Below are positions 1 through 12,132 of a DNA stretch of 64,000 nt, piece by piece. The notes below the pieces were generated by a model that saw only the letters and a list, made by a program, of their open reading frames with translations, did no database searches and was not told the origin of the DNA. Numbering within the stretch: position 1 is the first letter of the stretch; every line of letters starts with the position of its first letter. This DNA is from Calamus simplicifolius (Eukaryota > Streptophyta > Magnoliopsida > Arecales > Arecaceae): assembly GCA_900491605.1 (NCBI GenBank), contig UESW01004760.1:229420-293419 (forward strand), read 5' to 3'. Both the position numbers and the translations under genes were made by a program.

Positions 1-2040
1 GAAATTTAATAAAACCTTTTATATACCTTTCTTCCAGAAAGTATCCTTGATTTTAGAGAATCTTAAGGTAGGTTAACAAGATAGTAATTGAATATAAGAA
101 AAAGTTTACCCAACTATCATATTATTCCCTATAATTGATTCAAATTGAGGAATAAATGTGAAGAGGTTCCTTGAGGGACTTAATGATTCTATTTTAGGAG
201 TATAGCTTCTATATGGATTTTCGATCATTCACATCATTGGCAGATCATTTTCGTTTGGTGAAGTCATAACAGGTGGAGAGTAGAGCTCGAGCCTAACACA
301 AGTGAGCTAGAGCTATGGGGCCATTGAGTAGTTATCAAAGTTGAGGTAGTGAGGGTATAGAGATCAAGCAAGTCAGGGCCATCAAGGTCAATCTAGCTTT
401 TAGAGAAGATTACCACAAAGGATAAAATCCAATTGTCAACATATAGTATCCAATTATAATTAAATACAATATAGCTAGACAAGAGTTGCCCTATATATTA
501 AAGTTGTGGTAGGCATCATTTTGAGTCATATTATCGATAGTTCGAAGCATAATTTTACTGTGGACAATTTGACCATTGGATACATTCCCCTAACCAAGGA
601 ATAGCAAGGATTTATTTCTACTTTTGCACAACCTTTAATACTCTCTTCTACAACTCCAGTGCAATCAATAGGATAGTATGGTAGTTTTGATGGTCGTAAT
701 CCTAGTAGTTCTGGTCAAGGTAGTAAGGGATCTAGTACTAGAGGCTAGTGACAATCAGGTCGTAGTCAGGTAGAGGGTTTTTGCTTTGACTTAGCAAGAT
801 GCTAACATATCTAATGCAGTGGTATCAAGTATGCTTCCAGTGCATTTCCATGTTGTTCATTTATTATTCAATCTAGCATCTACTCATTCATTTGTATCTT
901 CATATTTTGGTCATGAGATTAGACAAATGAGAAACCTTAGAAGCATACTTAGTTTATAAATCTTGCAAGGTTAATACAGATGTTCGGAAAATGAATGTTG
1001 ATTTTATTTTATTTGACATGATAAACATTGATGTGATATTGAGTATGAACTAATTAGCTTTTCATTTTTCTTCATTAGATATCAGGATAGGGTTACTATC
1101 TTCAAGGTACCAAGCAGACTAGAGTTTTGATTCTAAGGTGACCATAGTATAGCTCCTTGTAATTTAATTTCGTGGGTTGGTGCTAGAAAAAATGTTGCAT
1201 AAGGGGTGTATGGGTTACTTGGCCTAATTGTTTAGGATCTGAGTACTAAGGAAATCGATTTGGATCATATTTCTGTAGTCAATTAATTTTTTGAGGAGTG
1301 GCCTAGGTTACACCATAAGGAGATAGAGTTTGTATTAATGTGATTCTTGTTATAAAAACTCTCTCCATACACCTTATAAGATAACACTTATAGGCTTAAA
1401 AGAGCTAAAGATGCAACTGTAGGACCTTTTGGAAAAAGGGTATATCATCCTAGTGTATCACCTTAGGGTACTCCGATGTTGTTTATGAAAAATAAAGATG
1501 GGTCCCTACATTTGTGCATCAACTATAGGCAACTTAATAGGTGATAATTTATAACAAGTATCTCTTTAATAACTTATTTGATCGACTTTAAAGTGCTCAA
1601 TGTTTTCTAAAATTAAGCTTCAACCCAATCATCATTCATTGAGGGTTCAAAAGAGACATTCTAAAGTTACCCTCAAAACCTAATATGGCATTATAAATTT
1701 TTGGTTATGTCTTTTGCCTTACCAATGCTCCAGCAACCTTTATGGACCTAATAAAGCAAGTTTTCAAGCCTTTTTTAGGTCAATTTGTCTTTATATTCAT
1801 TAATGACATCTCGGTCTATTCCAATAATGAGGAGCACAAACAACATCTAAGAATGGTGTTGCAAACCCTTTGAGAGCATCGTGATCGGCTATATACCAAG
1901 TTCTCTAAGTGCAAATTTTGGTTGAATAATGTTACTTTTATGGGCATGTGATGTTCAAAGATGGAATTAGTATTGATCCTAAGAAGGTTGATGTAATTAA
2001 GAAGTGGACTCACATTGATAATGCATTTAGCTGGAACCTT
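1..2040 (+). mobile_element. Decayed Ty3/gypsy retrotransposon (gag to RT remnant)
   Basis: No long ORF survives, but translation by eye across changing frames gives the order of a gypsy polyprotein. A gag piece near 160-200 reads RFLEGLN. A protease-like stretch near 830-935 reads as a decayed form of the LFDxGATHSFVS active-site region. RT motifs lie near 1440-1850, including DGSLHLCINYRQL, SFALTNAPATFMDL and FIFINDISVYS. The catalytic YVDD-type motif has become FINDI. Many in-frame stops and frame changes show an old copy. The domain spacing resembles chromoviruses of the Del/Tekay/Reina group, but this is inference. The left end lies outside the window and no LTR is visible. The match fades near 2040, after the start of the RT thumb region. 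Confidence 0.85.
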
Positions 2041-3049
2041 TGAGCTGGTTAGCTAGGACAACTCCTAGGAGATATCCAGATATTGTTTATAATTTATTGA
2101 TTTCATATTTAAACAATTATGTAATATATTTATTTAACTGATTAATGTAGTCACACTATCTTCTCTTGTTATATTATATTATCTATTCACTAAGTATGAT
2201 ATCAATCCTTACAATATTTTTTCAACAATCAACCCTTTCAGATAGACAAATGACATCCCTTGAAGGTTCTTTTCGATAGTGAAAGGTTTAGTGTATAGCA
2301 TCCTCTAGATTATATTGGATAAATTGAGGATGTTTTTATTTGTGCATCTTCTGGATTGTATAAGTAGAGCTTAATAGTTACATATAGAAAGATCTTCTTA
2401 AATATTTATAATTTGTCTCTATGGTTGTTATAGATGTGTATATGTGCATATTTATATATACTCTTTTATATAGACATATATATATCATGGATGCTAGCTT
2501 TCTAAGTTGATATTACTTGCATATGATTACTAGGTTATTTAAGGCATATGTGGATTAAGGTGGATCCCACTCATTTTGTTTCTTGTATCGGTCATAAACC
2601 CCTAGTTCGGGTCATGATAAAAGCGATCACAATATTTGATTGTAAACCATTGATCCTACATGGCAATGATTCGATATTACCTCTTATCTCTAAAATCGCC
2701 ATCAAATCTAATGATCCTAAACCCATTCAAAGCCAACATAAATTTTGGATGAATATTCACACTATTTATTATTGTAATATTTAAATTAATTATAATATTA
2801 CATTTTTATAATATCTATCTAGTAATATTAAATCCTATATTATATAACATTATATTAAAATATAATATCATAATTATATAATATTACATGTATAATATTT
2901 TATTATATTATAATATAATTGTATAATATTAAATTATATTATAATAAAAAAATATTAAGTATATTTTTATGAATAAATATCATTTTGTCTTCAAATCTCA
3001 CCATAAGATTAATGTTCAGAGGTTACCTTAGATTTTTTTATCGAAAGGA
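2041..3049. other. Intergenic, AT-rich, no gene seen
   Basis: This stretch separates the gypsy remnant from the solo LTR. A 78-codon open frame at 2548-2784 matches no family I recognise and has no supporting features. From about 2780 to 2970 the DNA is almost pure A and T, with many TATAAT/ATTATA-type inverted words that could fold. I see no RNA gene or transposon terminus here. Confidence 0.5.
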
Positions 3050-4300
3050 TAGGCTGTTAGGAACAGTGCCCTTGAAATCAATGTATTTATACTTTTTAAT
3101 TTTTTAAATTAATAAAAGAAGAATTTTCTTCAATCTTGCCTCGTTATATGAAAGATGAATGTTTATATGAAAATCTAAAATATTATGAGGCTGTAATTTT
3201 AGTATAATGTATACAAGAGGATTAAAATTACAGCTAATATATTTAAATATGTTCGTGATTGATAGAAGTAAGGATCTTCTATCGCTAATCACTAATACGG
3301 TCCATGAACATTCTGAATGTGATAATCTTATCGGATTATTGTGTAGAGACACTTAGTGAAGGTATTATAATAATAAGATTATATAGGGCTTGACCGACAT
3401 AATTTGAATCTTATTTAAGACCATTATAAAGAATTCAATTTATGTCACAAGATGATCATATATAAATCAACCTTAATCCTGATTTAATCAGGACTCCTTG
3501 ATTGTGCTATTGGATCTTTTGATTTGTTTGTTAAAGCTCATTTGATATTGGGCCCAATTACATCTTGAGGTTTAATAACACATTGGGTTGGGAATGTGAT
3601 TTAAAGATATGAATCCCTAGCTTTTGAAAAGAAGCTTAAAATTAGTTCCCTTAAGTGTTGATTATAGGGCTAAACAGCATACAATTTATGATTCGATCAT
3701 AAATTAACTATTTAACTAGTGAATCAATGGTACTTAAGGAATAAGAAAAAATTAGAGGGCTATAACGGATTATTACACTTAGCTCTAATTATGAACTAAT
3801 TATGGAGGGTTGAATTACATGTAATGATATATAGTAGACAACTCAAGTTTTTGAGTAAAATTAATATGTAATTTTAAGAGTGCAATCTCAAGTTTTTAGT
3901 GGAATAACTTCGAGATTAATAAATTGAATAAATAATTAAAGAGTTTTAATTGAGTTTATTCAAGTTTATTGGAGCTTGAAATTATGGATCCACGGTCCCA
4001 CACCGTCTTAGGTTAATTGCATTGAATCTCTTGGATTGAATTAATGTGATTAATTATTTATTTTTCTACTTTATAAAAATGTTATTATGGAACATCACAC
4101 AAGAGAATTTTGCTCTGTAAGTGGCGCATATTATGAGTTGATAGAGAGAGAGAAATTTATTTGTTTTTGATATTTTTGATAATGTGATTATTAAGAATAT
4201 TAAAATAAAATAATAAATTTGATTTATTAGATATTATTATTTAATTTAGATATTATTGTAAATAGTTTCAAATAAGAAAACAACTTTTTTTTTGATATCA

Positions 4301-4564
4301 AATTAAATGTGTAATAGATAAACGTTATCTAATGTTGTAACAGATAAACGTTATCTAAATGTTGTAACAGAACGTTATCTAAATGTTGTAACAGATAAAT
4401 TATCTAAATTAAATGTTGTAACAGTTATCTACATAAATGTTATAACTGATAAACGTTATCTAAATTAAATGTTGTAACATATAAACGTTATCTAAATTAA
4501 TGTTGTAACATATAAACGTTATCTATATCAAATGTTATCAAATGTTATAACAAATAAACGTTAT
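4301..4564 (+). repeat. Tandem repeat inside the solo LTR (unit about 25-35 bp)
   Basis: About eight imperfect copies of a unit containing TGTAACAGATAAACGTTATC follow each other, with small internal deletions. The related LTR at 22947 has only one such unit, near 24482-24505, so the expansion is specific to this copy. Each unit has the short inverted pair GATAA/TTATC around ACG, so it could form small hairpins. Confidence 0.8.
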
Positions 4565-4862
4565 GGCATTAAGGTGGACTTTCAGAGGGTACTTTCAGAA
4601 GAAAAAGAAAAAAAAAAAGTTTCTTTCCTTTTTATTCTCTTATTTCATGTGCGCTAGAAGGTGAGGAAGGCTCTAGTTTCGTGTATTTTATGGCTGTAAA
4701 TTCTACCGTGGGATTTTTCATCCATAGCTTCGAATCCGGTAGTAAGCGCGTCTGTTCCTTTGAGACTTCAACATATCGGTATGTTTTTTTATGTTTAGAA
4801 AAAATATATGATAATTTTTTCTTTTCATATGATAATGTTAAGTTATGCATGATGCTTCCACT

Positions 4863-4866
<4 letters not shown>

Positions 4867-4918
<52 letters not shown>
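4867..4918. repeat. (TA)n microsatellite
   Basis: An uninterrupted AT dinucleotide run of about 50 bases lies just inside the 3' end of the solo LTR. The equivalent place in the second LTR copy has only a short TATATATATAT, so the run expanded in this copy. Confidence 0.95.
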
Positions 4919-4921
<3 letters not shown>

Positions 4922-4936
4922 AAAACCAACATAGGC

Positions 4937-6700
4937 AAGGGATCGATCACTAGGCTATGTAATAATTGAAGAAGTGGGATAATTTAGAATCACCACTACA
5001 TAAGATGGTGCAATCAAATATGATTATCCCATCATCTTGAGTTGGATCAACAATGATCCTAGATGAATTATCCTACATCGAACGCCCCTTAAAAATCTCT
5101 AGGAGGGATAGTTGCCCTTCATTTATAAGCTGGTAACCCATTGTATTTTACTTGAAATCGATTGCTAGGTTTTCTAGAATCCATGAGATACTATTGATGC
5201 TACCAGATCTAATTAGTCAAGTAATGTTTCCATACTATTGCAAGTGAAGCAGATTATAATCAGGACGTTGGAGAGGTTTTGATCTCCTTGCAAGGAAAAT
5301 CTTTGAGGCACCAGTGAGCCCGCAAAAATTTTCTCCAGCCCACACGGCGCTAGCATGGCAACTCACATTTGAAGATTCCTCTCAGTTGGAGTTTCTTAAA
5401 TACTTGAAAAGAATTAATCAAAGTTCTATTTTTCCAACAACTTATCCTACCACTTTACAAAGGAGGCTTCAACCATTGTATGCAACAAGTGACATTAATG
5501 CCTGCTTAGCTTATCATTTCTAAGATCTAAGAGCAGAGGAACCCTTAGCTGGCTCGTATCTTTCATTGAATTGGAAATAAAGACCCATTTACTAAAAGGG
5601 GTCATATATTTAAGGCCCATTTACTAGGATAACCAGTGTATCATTTATTCCCATTTATTTGCTTAGCTACGAACCATGGGAGCCGACAAATCTCTTTGAT
5701 GGAAATTGAAATGACAAATATAATATAGGGAACAAACCATTTATTAATCTAACTACACTTAATTCCCACACGATTCCACACCACTAACAAGCCTATTAGC
5801 ATGTGATGATTAATTAGAAAAGTCAGGCTCTAATTACAGTAGCAGAGCCCGGCTAAGAGAAGACACCATCTAATCACCCTCTAATGATACAATAAATTAA
5901 ATTAGAATATCATATTATGAACAATTGTTGAGATAGAAGTTTAACAAATAGATACCTATTTATATTATATAATTTGATTTGTGAAATCTTTCTATAGTTA
6001 AAATAAAATTTATGGCCATTCCTTTCATATCAAAATTAAGTTTTAACAAGATAAGATCTGGAGTTGCCTCATTAGAGAATAATGAGGGAATTCAACCTAT
6101 TTTGCCTTTTTTTTTTTCCCATTTCGATCACATATTTAACGTATCGTGAGACATTGAATTTCTCATGTCCTCTGCATGTGGGGCCTCGGTCCGACACCTC
6201 ACTCCAAGCCAAGTCGGAGTAATAGATAGTTAAGACTCCAACAGTATGTCCACGCTTTTAAAGATACAAAGCTAGCTAGAAAGGGAAGAGATAGAGAGAG
6301 AACCAAATAAGCTTTTTTTTTTTTTTTTTTTTTTTTTGGGTTTGGGGGGGGGAATATTATGAGATTTTAAGATGTACTGCATTAGCTATAATTTGATAGC
6401 ACAGGTGTCGACATTTCCAAATTCTAATAATATTGAGATATATCGCATTTTTTAGTGGTAGATTTCGCTGTACTTTTATCCGTCTCTTTTCTCTACCCTT
6501 CCACGCTCTTTTCTTCTTAGTTGTTTTTCTGACAATTGCTAAATTATGATCATCAATTTACACTCCAACTTCCTTCTCGGTCCTTCAATTCCCAGCACTA
6601 CACTCTCCCTCCCTTCTTAATACTATATATTAGAGATGAGAAGGGGAAAAAATATATAAACAAAACACAAGGAAATAAAGGATGTATTAAAGAATCCACT
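4937..6700. other. Upstream intergenic region of the GIR-like gene, no gene seen
   Basis: No coding region is supported. A 69-codon frame at 5314-5523 is composition-neutral and matches no family I recognise. A homopolymer T run followed by a G-rich run lies at about 6313-6352. The part nearest the gene, 6200-6700, contains GA-rich and CT-rich patches typical of plant core promoters. Confidence 0.5.
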
Positions 6701-6713
6701 TTATTTCTCTTCT

Positions 6714-6720
6714 TATATAA
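6714..6720 (+). promoter_or_regulatory. Likely TATA box of the GIR-like gene
   Basis: TATATAA lies about 325 bases before the start codon. With the predicted 5' UTR intron removed, transcription starting 25-35 bases downstream would give a leader of about 200 bases. This is inferred from spacing and word only. Confidence 0.45.
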
Positions 6721-6943
6721 TAGCGTGGGAGGTGCAGCACCGCCATCTCTATCTCACAGCTTAAACCATTTTGACATGCTTGCATCGGTGCTGTGGGTTC
6801 TACTTTTATCCACTCCCCACCCATAGAAGAAGGTGGCCTCCTTGCTGCTGTGCCCCTCCGGTGATCGTTGATCACCACCCTCTCACCGCCAGCCTCCACA
6901 CAAGCTCCGTTGATCGGGCGGGAGAATTGCCTTCCACCTCAAG

Positions 6944-7032
6944 GTTTATACTTCTTACTCCACCATCAGACTCTTAATTACCCAAGTTCTATAATAATGT
7001 AATTCACTGATGGAATGGTTTTTTTATGGCAG
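6944..7032 (+). other. Predicted 5' UTR intron of the GIR-like gene
   Basis: A GT donor in CCTCAAG/GTTTATAC and an AG acceptor after the T-rich tract TTTTTTTATGGCAG bound an 89-base interval ending ten bases before the start codon. It would remove a pyrimidine-rich segment and join the leader to GGGAAGAATGAGT. Splice sites were read by eye and need transcript support. Confidence 0.5.
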
Positions 7033-7041
7033 TAGGGAAGA

Positions 7042-7392
7042 ATGAGTCGTAACAATGGGAAGGGTCCAAAGTTGGACCTGAAGCTGAACCTATTACCCCC
7101 ACCACCAAGGGCAAGAGGAGGGCAATCAAGCAGGGGTGTAGCTGATGGCAATAACTCCCCCAGTAAGTCATCGTCGTCGTCCACGGAGTCACCACCAAGC
7201 TCATGTGTGTCGTCGGAAGGGGAGCAGAAGCAGTCGAACAGCCCAGAAGCGACATCAATGGTGCTGGCTGGGTGCCCGCAGTGCCTCATGTATGTCATGC
7301 TCTCCGAGGACGACCCCAAGTGCCCCAAGTGCAAGAGCACCGTCCTCCTCGACTTCCACCGTGGTAACAACTCCAAGACCAGGAAGACCTAA
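7042..7392 (+). CDS. GL2-interacting-repressor (GIR1/GIR2)-like EAR-motif zinc-ribbon protein
   Basis: A 116-residue protein in one exon. Residues about 9-17 read PKLDLKLNL, an EAR repression motif (LxLxL) that in known GIR proteins recruits TOPLESS-type co-repressors. A Ser/Pro/Asn-rich linker (about 40-78) contains SPPSSCVSSE. The C-terminal third is a conserved zinc ribbon with two CxxC pairs, in GCPQCLMYVM and EDDPKCPKCKS, followed by TVLLDF. This architecture and length (about 100-120 aa) match Arabidopsis GIR1/GIR2, small nuclear adaptors that bind the HD-ZIP IV factor GLABRA2 and repress root-hair genes. The role here is inferred from family. The start at 7042 is the first ATG after the predicted leader intron and begins with the family-typical MSR. 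The reading frame is intact; it is the only clear host gene in the window. Confidence 0.93.
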   Translation: MSRNNGKGPKLDLKLNLLPPPPRARGGQSSRGVADGNNSPSKSSSSSTESPPSSCVSSEGEQKQSNSPEATSMVLAGCPQCLMYVMLSEDDPKCPKCKSTVLLDFHRGNNSKTRKT

Positions 7393-7526
7393 ATATGGCT
7401 TGTTTCGCTGCTGCTGCTGCTTTTACTTGTATCACATCGATCCTTTAGTCTCCAATGTTTTTTGAAGTCTCCCTACTGGTTGGTTACCTTTATATATGCT
7501 TCATAGACATTGCGCATCCCCCTACG

Positions 7527-7528
<2 letters not shown>

Positions 7529-7584
<56 letters not shown>
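7529..7584. repeat. (CT)n microsatellite, 3' side of the GIR-like gene
   Basis: A CT dinucleotide run of about 56 bases starts 137 bases after the stop codon, probably inside or just past the 3' UTR. A short CAT trinucleotide run follows at about 7718-7731. Confidence 0.95.
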
Positions 7585-7587
<3 letters not shown>

Positions 7588-8237
7588 GATCGACAATGTA
7601 AACAGCCAATCCTATATATACAGTAATTTCCCCTCTATCTCACTAGATCTGCAACATAGTATAGTTAGTGTAGTTTATAGGAGACCAATTTTTCTTCAGT
7701 ACATGAAGGGCAAAGCATCATCATCATCATCATGCAAACCTTTCCTAGGGCACACCTGTAAAACATCACAATGTGTGTGGCCTTATCCTCTGAATTTTGT
7801 TATCTACGAGAAAAAGCACTGCATTAAACCTGGAATATAACAAAAAATAGTTGCATGCATCAGGAAAAAGGAAAAGGTCAAGAAGAGCAGTGACAGGCAG
7901 TCTCTTGGTTACTCCAACATATAAACACTGTACAATAACAGCTGTCTCTCATGCTCACAACATAGTAGTGTAGTGTGGTAGGACCGCCGATCAGTGGAAT
8001 CAGGTGGATGACCGTGATCTAACAACATAAACACTCTTACACCTTCTTAGATCTTTTTTCTGCGGGGATCTCTCTCCAGGCGTTTAACTCTCTGGAATAG
8101 AGAATACAATATTTAAGCCCCAACCCGAGGTATAATGTATGAAAAACTGAGAAAAAGTTAAACATACAAGAACTACATGTATGTTTTCTAACGTGTATTA
8201 GTCGGAGGGCAGTTAACAGAAACGAGAGGTGGCGTGC

Positions 8238-8238
<1 letters not shown>

Positions 8239-8282
<44 letters not shown>
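8239..8282. repeat. (GA)n microsatellite
   Basis: A near-perfect GA run of about 44 bases, 850 bases after the host gene. It is the complement of the CT run at 7529, so the two could pair as a large inverted repeat. Small frames read through it are not genes. A shorter TA run lies at about 8568-8585. Confidence 0.95.
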
Positions 8283-8285
<3 letters not shown>

Positions 8286-8715
8286 GGTTGTTAGAGGCAT
8301 TGAAAGGGAATACTATTTTTGTATGGAAATCCCATAAAATCAAATAAATGCTCCAGTAATTGAGGCGGTTGAGAGTAATGACACCGATTATGTCAGATGA
8401 TAAATACCAATTTATGTCCACCACCCTTCCCCTTTAAATACATACGATGCTAACATGATGGCACAACTAAATGCAAAGGGCATCCTTACTGCCAAACTTA
8501 AATTGGGCCAACCAATTGCCTTGTGCTATCCCTTCTTCCCACGTTACCAACTCTCTGCCATCATAAGTATATATATATATATATAAAGTGCCAAATGAGG
8601 AGAATGGTATGAAAATGAAGGATAGACGATAATCTAGAAAACACACAAATATTACATGATCAGTTCTCATAAAAGGTTGGCTTTCCTTATATATGCAAAG
8701 ACTATACATCTTAAG

Positions 8716-9078
8716 GTTGCGTTTGATATAGGTGATGAAGATATGCCAGTGACAAAATCAGCACATTTGATTATAACTTAGTAATCTTACATATAATAGT
8801 GATTCTAAATCACCTTTATTTCTAAAAACACTATTAATCCAATAATGTTAGAAACATCCTTAAAAGACAGATGGTCCATAAATATCACTCTATAATAGTA
8901 CATGTTGGGTTATAATTTAGAGAAAAAAAAAGTCCCTTGATCTAAAGATCTATAATTATTGGAACATATCATAAGTAATTTTAGATTACTAGAGATCTAA
9001 TTATCCTAAAATAAGGATTACCAGTGAAATAAGATCACTGTAGTGACCTTATTTAGATCACCAAATGCCATCAAAGAT
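8716..9078. mobile_element. Possible MITE, about 0.36 kb
   Basis: The left end reads GCGTTTGATATAGGTGATG. The right end, in reverse complement, reads GCATTTGGTGATC preceded by CTTTGATG. These are similar imperfect inverted ends with an AT-rich non-coding interior containing further inverted words (TAGTGACCTTATT, GATCACTG). I could not fix a target duplication, so boundaries and class are uncertain. Confidence 0.4.
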
Positions 9079-9204
9079 AACATGCAAGATGAGGGTCTTT
9101 ATGTGGATTGTAGCAAATATTTGGGATTTAATGTTGGTTGCTTGAAATCCTATATTAATATGTAACCAAATTCAATCACAAGATGTGAAAACCAAAAAAA
9201 TTAA

Positions 9205-9650
9205 GCTGTATTTGGTATCGATATCATTTTTTAAAAAATAGAAGTAATAATTTTGTTTTTATTTCTTTTATATTTTTGATAACAAAAGTATATTTGGTAG
9301 TCATTATTGCTTTTTTTTTTACAATTCCAATAATAGAATCATGTTTGAAAACTATTGTTATTTTTTATTTTTAAAACAGAATATACTTCTAAAGTTATTT
9401 TTCCACAAAATTATTTTGGTTTCTAAAAGTTACTTAAAAAAAAAAATAGAAGTAAAAAAATTCTTCCACTTGAAAACATGAGTGATGAATGATATTTTCT
9501 TTCTCTTTTCTACCCTTTTAAAAATATTTAGTTTATAATGAAAATAAAAATAAAAGTAATTTTTGTTCTTACTTAATAAATACAATCAATAATTATCTGA
9601 AAATAAAAAATAAAAATAGAAAATATTTTCAAAACTAAATGCAAACTTAT
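9205..9650. mobile_element. Possible second MITE, AT-rich with inverted ends
   Basis: The left end CTGTATTTGGTATCG and the right end (reverse complement AGTTTGCATTTAGTTTTG) are loosely inverted. The interior is self-complementary, with poly-A/T words such as TTTTTAAAAAATAGAAGTAA on one side and similar complements on the other. No coding. No clear target duplication was found, so this is a weak call. Confidence 0.35.
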
Positions 9651-10032
9651 TACTTCTACTACCGCTCAAAGGTAGACTAGAGTTAATATTTCTAAAGGTA
9701 CAAATACGTTAATAAGGACAATTCTAATCTAGCCCATTCATAAGACCAAAACATGGGGCAGCTCCATTACATGATGAGGCATTCATGAATGAAATATGTT
9801 CTTGCACAAATAAAGAAGAGTTTAGAATTTTAGTATGAAGTAAGAAGTGTGCCTTTCCCTTTCTCTCATCTTCTCCTCTGGTTAGTGAAGAGTCTCTAGC
9901 TTCTTCTTAACCAATCCTCTAAAGCTATCGTAAAATCATTCTCATTGCCAATCAAAATAAAATTTCTCCTTGAAAATTTGCATCATAATGAAAAGTCATG
10001 GATAATACAAACTTAATATAGTTCTCTTCTTT
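9651..10032. other. Intergenic, no gene seen
   Basis: Unremarkable AT-rich sequence between the MITE-like region and the copia element. It ends at the left target duplication GATGA of that element. Confidence 0.5.
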
Positions 10033-10037
10033 GATGA

Positions 10038-10237
10038 TTATTGGATATATGATATGGTTGACCATGCATAATTAGAGGACATGATATCAGGCTTGATTTT
10101 AGAACATGATTGTAGGATAAAATATATAATGATCATATATCGATACTTATAACCTATATAATATATATAACCATGTACATTATCAGTAGTGAAATAAAAC
10201 AAAAAATACATATCCCTTCTCTCTCTTTTGTTCTAAC
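10038..10237 (+). repeat. Left (5') LTR of the copia element
   Basis: About 200 bases, starting TTATTGGATATATGATATGG and ending GTTCTAAC. It aligns by eye with the split right LTR. The right LTR has an extra partial internal duplication of about 70 bases near 16375-16450, in which the GGCCATGTATAACTGTAG part repeats ACCATGCATAATTATAG. Confidence 0.7.
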
Positions 10238-11086
10238 TTAGAATTAGAGTGATAGCTCTATTAGAAGGGATTTTTTTATTTATTTTGTTGGAGAATCAGT
10301 CCTAGCCTTATCAAAGGCACTATTCTCTCTCTCGTCCACTATCGCCCTCACTAGTTTGCCTAATTTATCACTTCGATTAGCAACCAAACACCAACAATCA
10401 CTTGCCCAACCTTCCTTAGCCTTCGATGAATCAAACCCTAAAATAGCATCCTATAATGGTGCCTATATATATCTAGCCCGACTTTATTCACATGCTACAC
10501 ATGCCACAAATCAATGAGGTTTAGATCTATGCAATGTCAATGCCTAGCTAGGCAACACATTTGTAGTTTGTTCAGATGTCCTGCCACACCATCTACTGCA
10601 TCAACCTGCCACATCATCTACTGCATCAACTTGCCACATCATCCGATTCAATATATATGATCAAACTGATTCAATAATTTTACCATCCAATTTAAGCATT
10701 TTAAACTTAGTTCTTGATCAGGTCAAATTGGTTCCTAGTTTTTTTGGATATACTTGTTTTATTTATGGCCTCAATTTGACCTAATTCAACCTCTAAAATC
10801 TAAATTTTACTTGTTTATTTTTTCTTTTGGTTCTATTGGTTTGTTGCTAGTAAAGGTGCATATATTTGGATTTATGGCTAAATCTAATATTTCCTTTCCT
10901 GTTTAGACTATTTTGAATGGGTTCACCTACATTCTTTGGGCCCAAGAGCTGTCTAGTTTCTTATGCTACATTACTGATTTCCCAACCCACCAAGAAATCT
11001 AATGAGAATGAATTAGATTCTTATTTGGTTTCATATTAATTTTGTTTAGATAGTTGTTTATGAGTTATTCTTTAGACACCATCAAT

Positions 11087-12118
11087 TGTGTTCCTTCACC
11101 AATTATAGGTAATATGCCACCCTATAAGGGTTTATATGGTACTATTCCTAGTTACAATCTCCTTCGAATTTTTGCTTATCCCAGTGAACATACAAAATAA
11201 AACCTCATGCATGCTTATGTTACTTTCTTGGGTATGGGATTGATCATGAAGGATATAGGCATTAAGATCCTATTTCTAAATACCTTCGGGTCTCTCATCA
11301 TATCACTGCAGTCATATGCTAGAGTCTATTCTAGATGGATGTTAGTATGCCTTTTTTAATAGTAATCTTTTAGATAAGATATGTATGGAGCCTCCTTTAG
11401 GTTATGCTCATTCACCTAATAAGGTTTCCTATCTTTGTGGAGTTCTATATGAGCTCAAGCATGCTCCTGGTATAATTTGCCAAGTTTAATTCCATGGTTA
11501 CATGATTTGGCTTCTCTTCTAATCCCCATGATAATACCTTGTTTATTTACAATTTCTATTTTTACTCTATATAACATGATCATTACTAAGGATGATCATA
11601 CAACAATCACAACACTTAAGAAATTTCTCAATTAATAGTTTGAGATGAAAGATCTTGGTTTTCTAAGCTATTTATAGACCTAGAGATATGCTAGCTACTG
11701 CCTATCCAGGTCAAATATGCTACTGATCTTCTCTTTCGAGCTAGACTTACTAATATTAAAGTAGCTCTCAGTACTCCCATCAAGACTAATGCCAAATTCT
11801 TCACTACAGATGGTACTCTTTTTCTTGATCCCACTCTTTACTGATAACTAATTGGGAACCTTGTGCATTTTAGTATCACTCATCCTGATATTACATATGT
11901 TGTTCACATTGCTAGTCAATTTATGGCTACTCAATGTACTACACATTTTGTTGTATTACTTCGTATGCTTTGCTACATTAAGGGCATAATGTTTCATGGT
12001 CTTTCACTTTTTTTCTCAATCCTTTCTAAAGTTAAAAGCCTATTGTGACGCTGATTGAGTAGTGATTCTTTCGATCATCGATCTAAAATAGGATACTTCT
12101 TCTTTATGAGCAATCTAC
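11087..12118 (+). pseudogene. Ty1/copia pol fragment 1 (integrase C-terminus, RT, start of RNase H)
   Basis: Translation shows integrase C-terminal words (PYKGLYG, LGYGIDHEGYRH, DPISKYLRVSHHI), then RT words (CMEPPLGYAHSPNKVSYL, LYELKHAPG, FEMKDLGF) and the segment leading into RNase H (DPTLY, HPDITYVVHIASQFM, LCYIKG). The frame changes several times and stops are frequent. The catalytic YVDD block is lost in a decayed stretch near 11560-11600. The reading is cut at 12118 by the LINE and resumes at 15264. Confidence 0.85.
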
Positions 12119-12132
12119 TAATCTCTTGATGT
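12119..12132 (+). repeat. Target-site duplication, LINE left side
   Basis: TAATCTCTTGATGT occurs here and at 15250-15263, directly flanking the LINE. In the copia reading this word encodes the start of the conserved ISW segment of RNase H, so removing the LINE and one copy restores the alignment of the host element. Confidence 0.9.

Larger units (their letters stand above)
3055..4931 (+). mobile_element. Solo LTR of an LTR retrotransposon, 1.88 kb
   Basis: The sequence begins TGTTAGGAACAGTGCC and ends CCAACA. It is flanked by the same 5-bp word TAGGC at 3050-3054 and 4932-4936, the signature of retroviral-type integration. Between the ends there is no gag or pol coding, so it is best read as a solo LTR left by recombination between two LTRs. 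A related copy in the same orientation is at 22947-24895. Both share the start, the middle and a 3' part containing GCTTCGAATCC and TTTGAGAC. This copy has an internal tandem expansion (4301-4564) and a long TA microsatellite (4867-4918). The superfamily is not identifiable from the LTR alone. Confidence 0.8.

Noticed and set aside
5314..5523. 69-codon plus-strand frame
   Set aside because: No family match, no promoter or splice support, and length within chance expectation.
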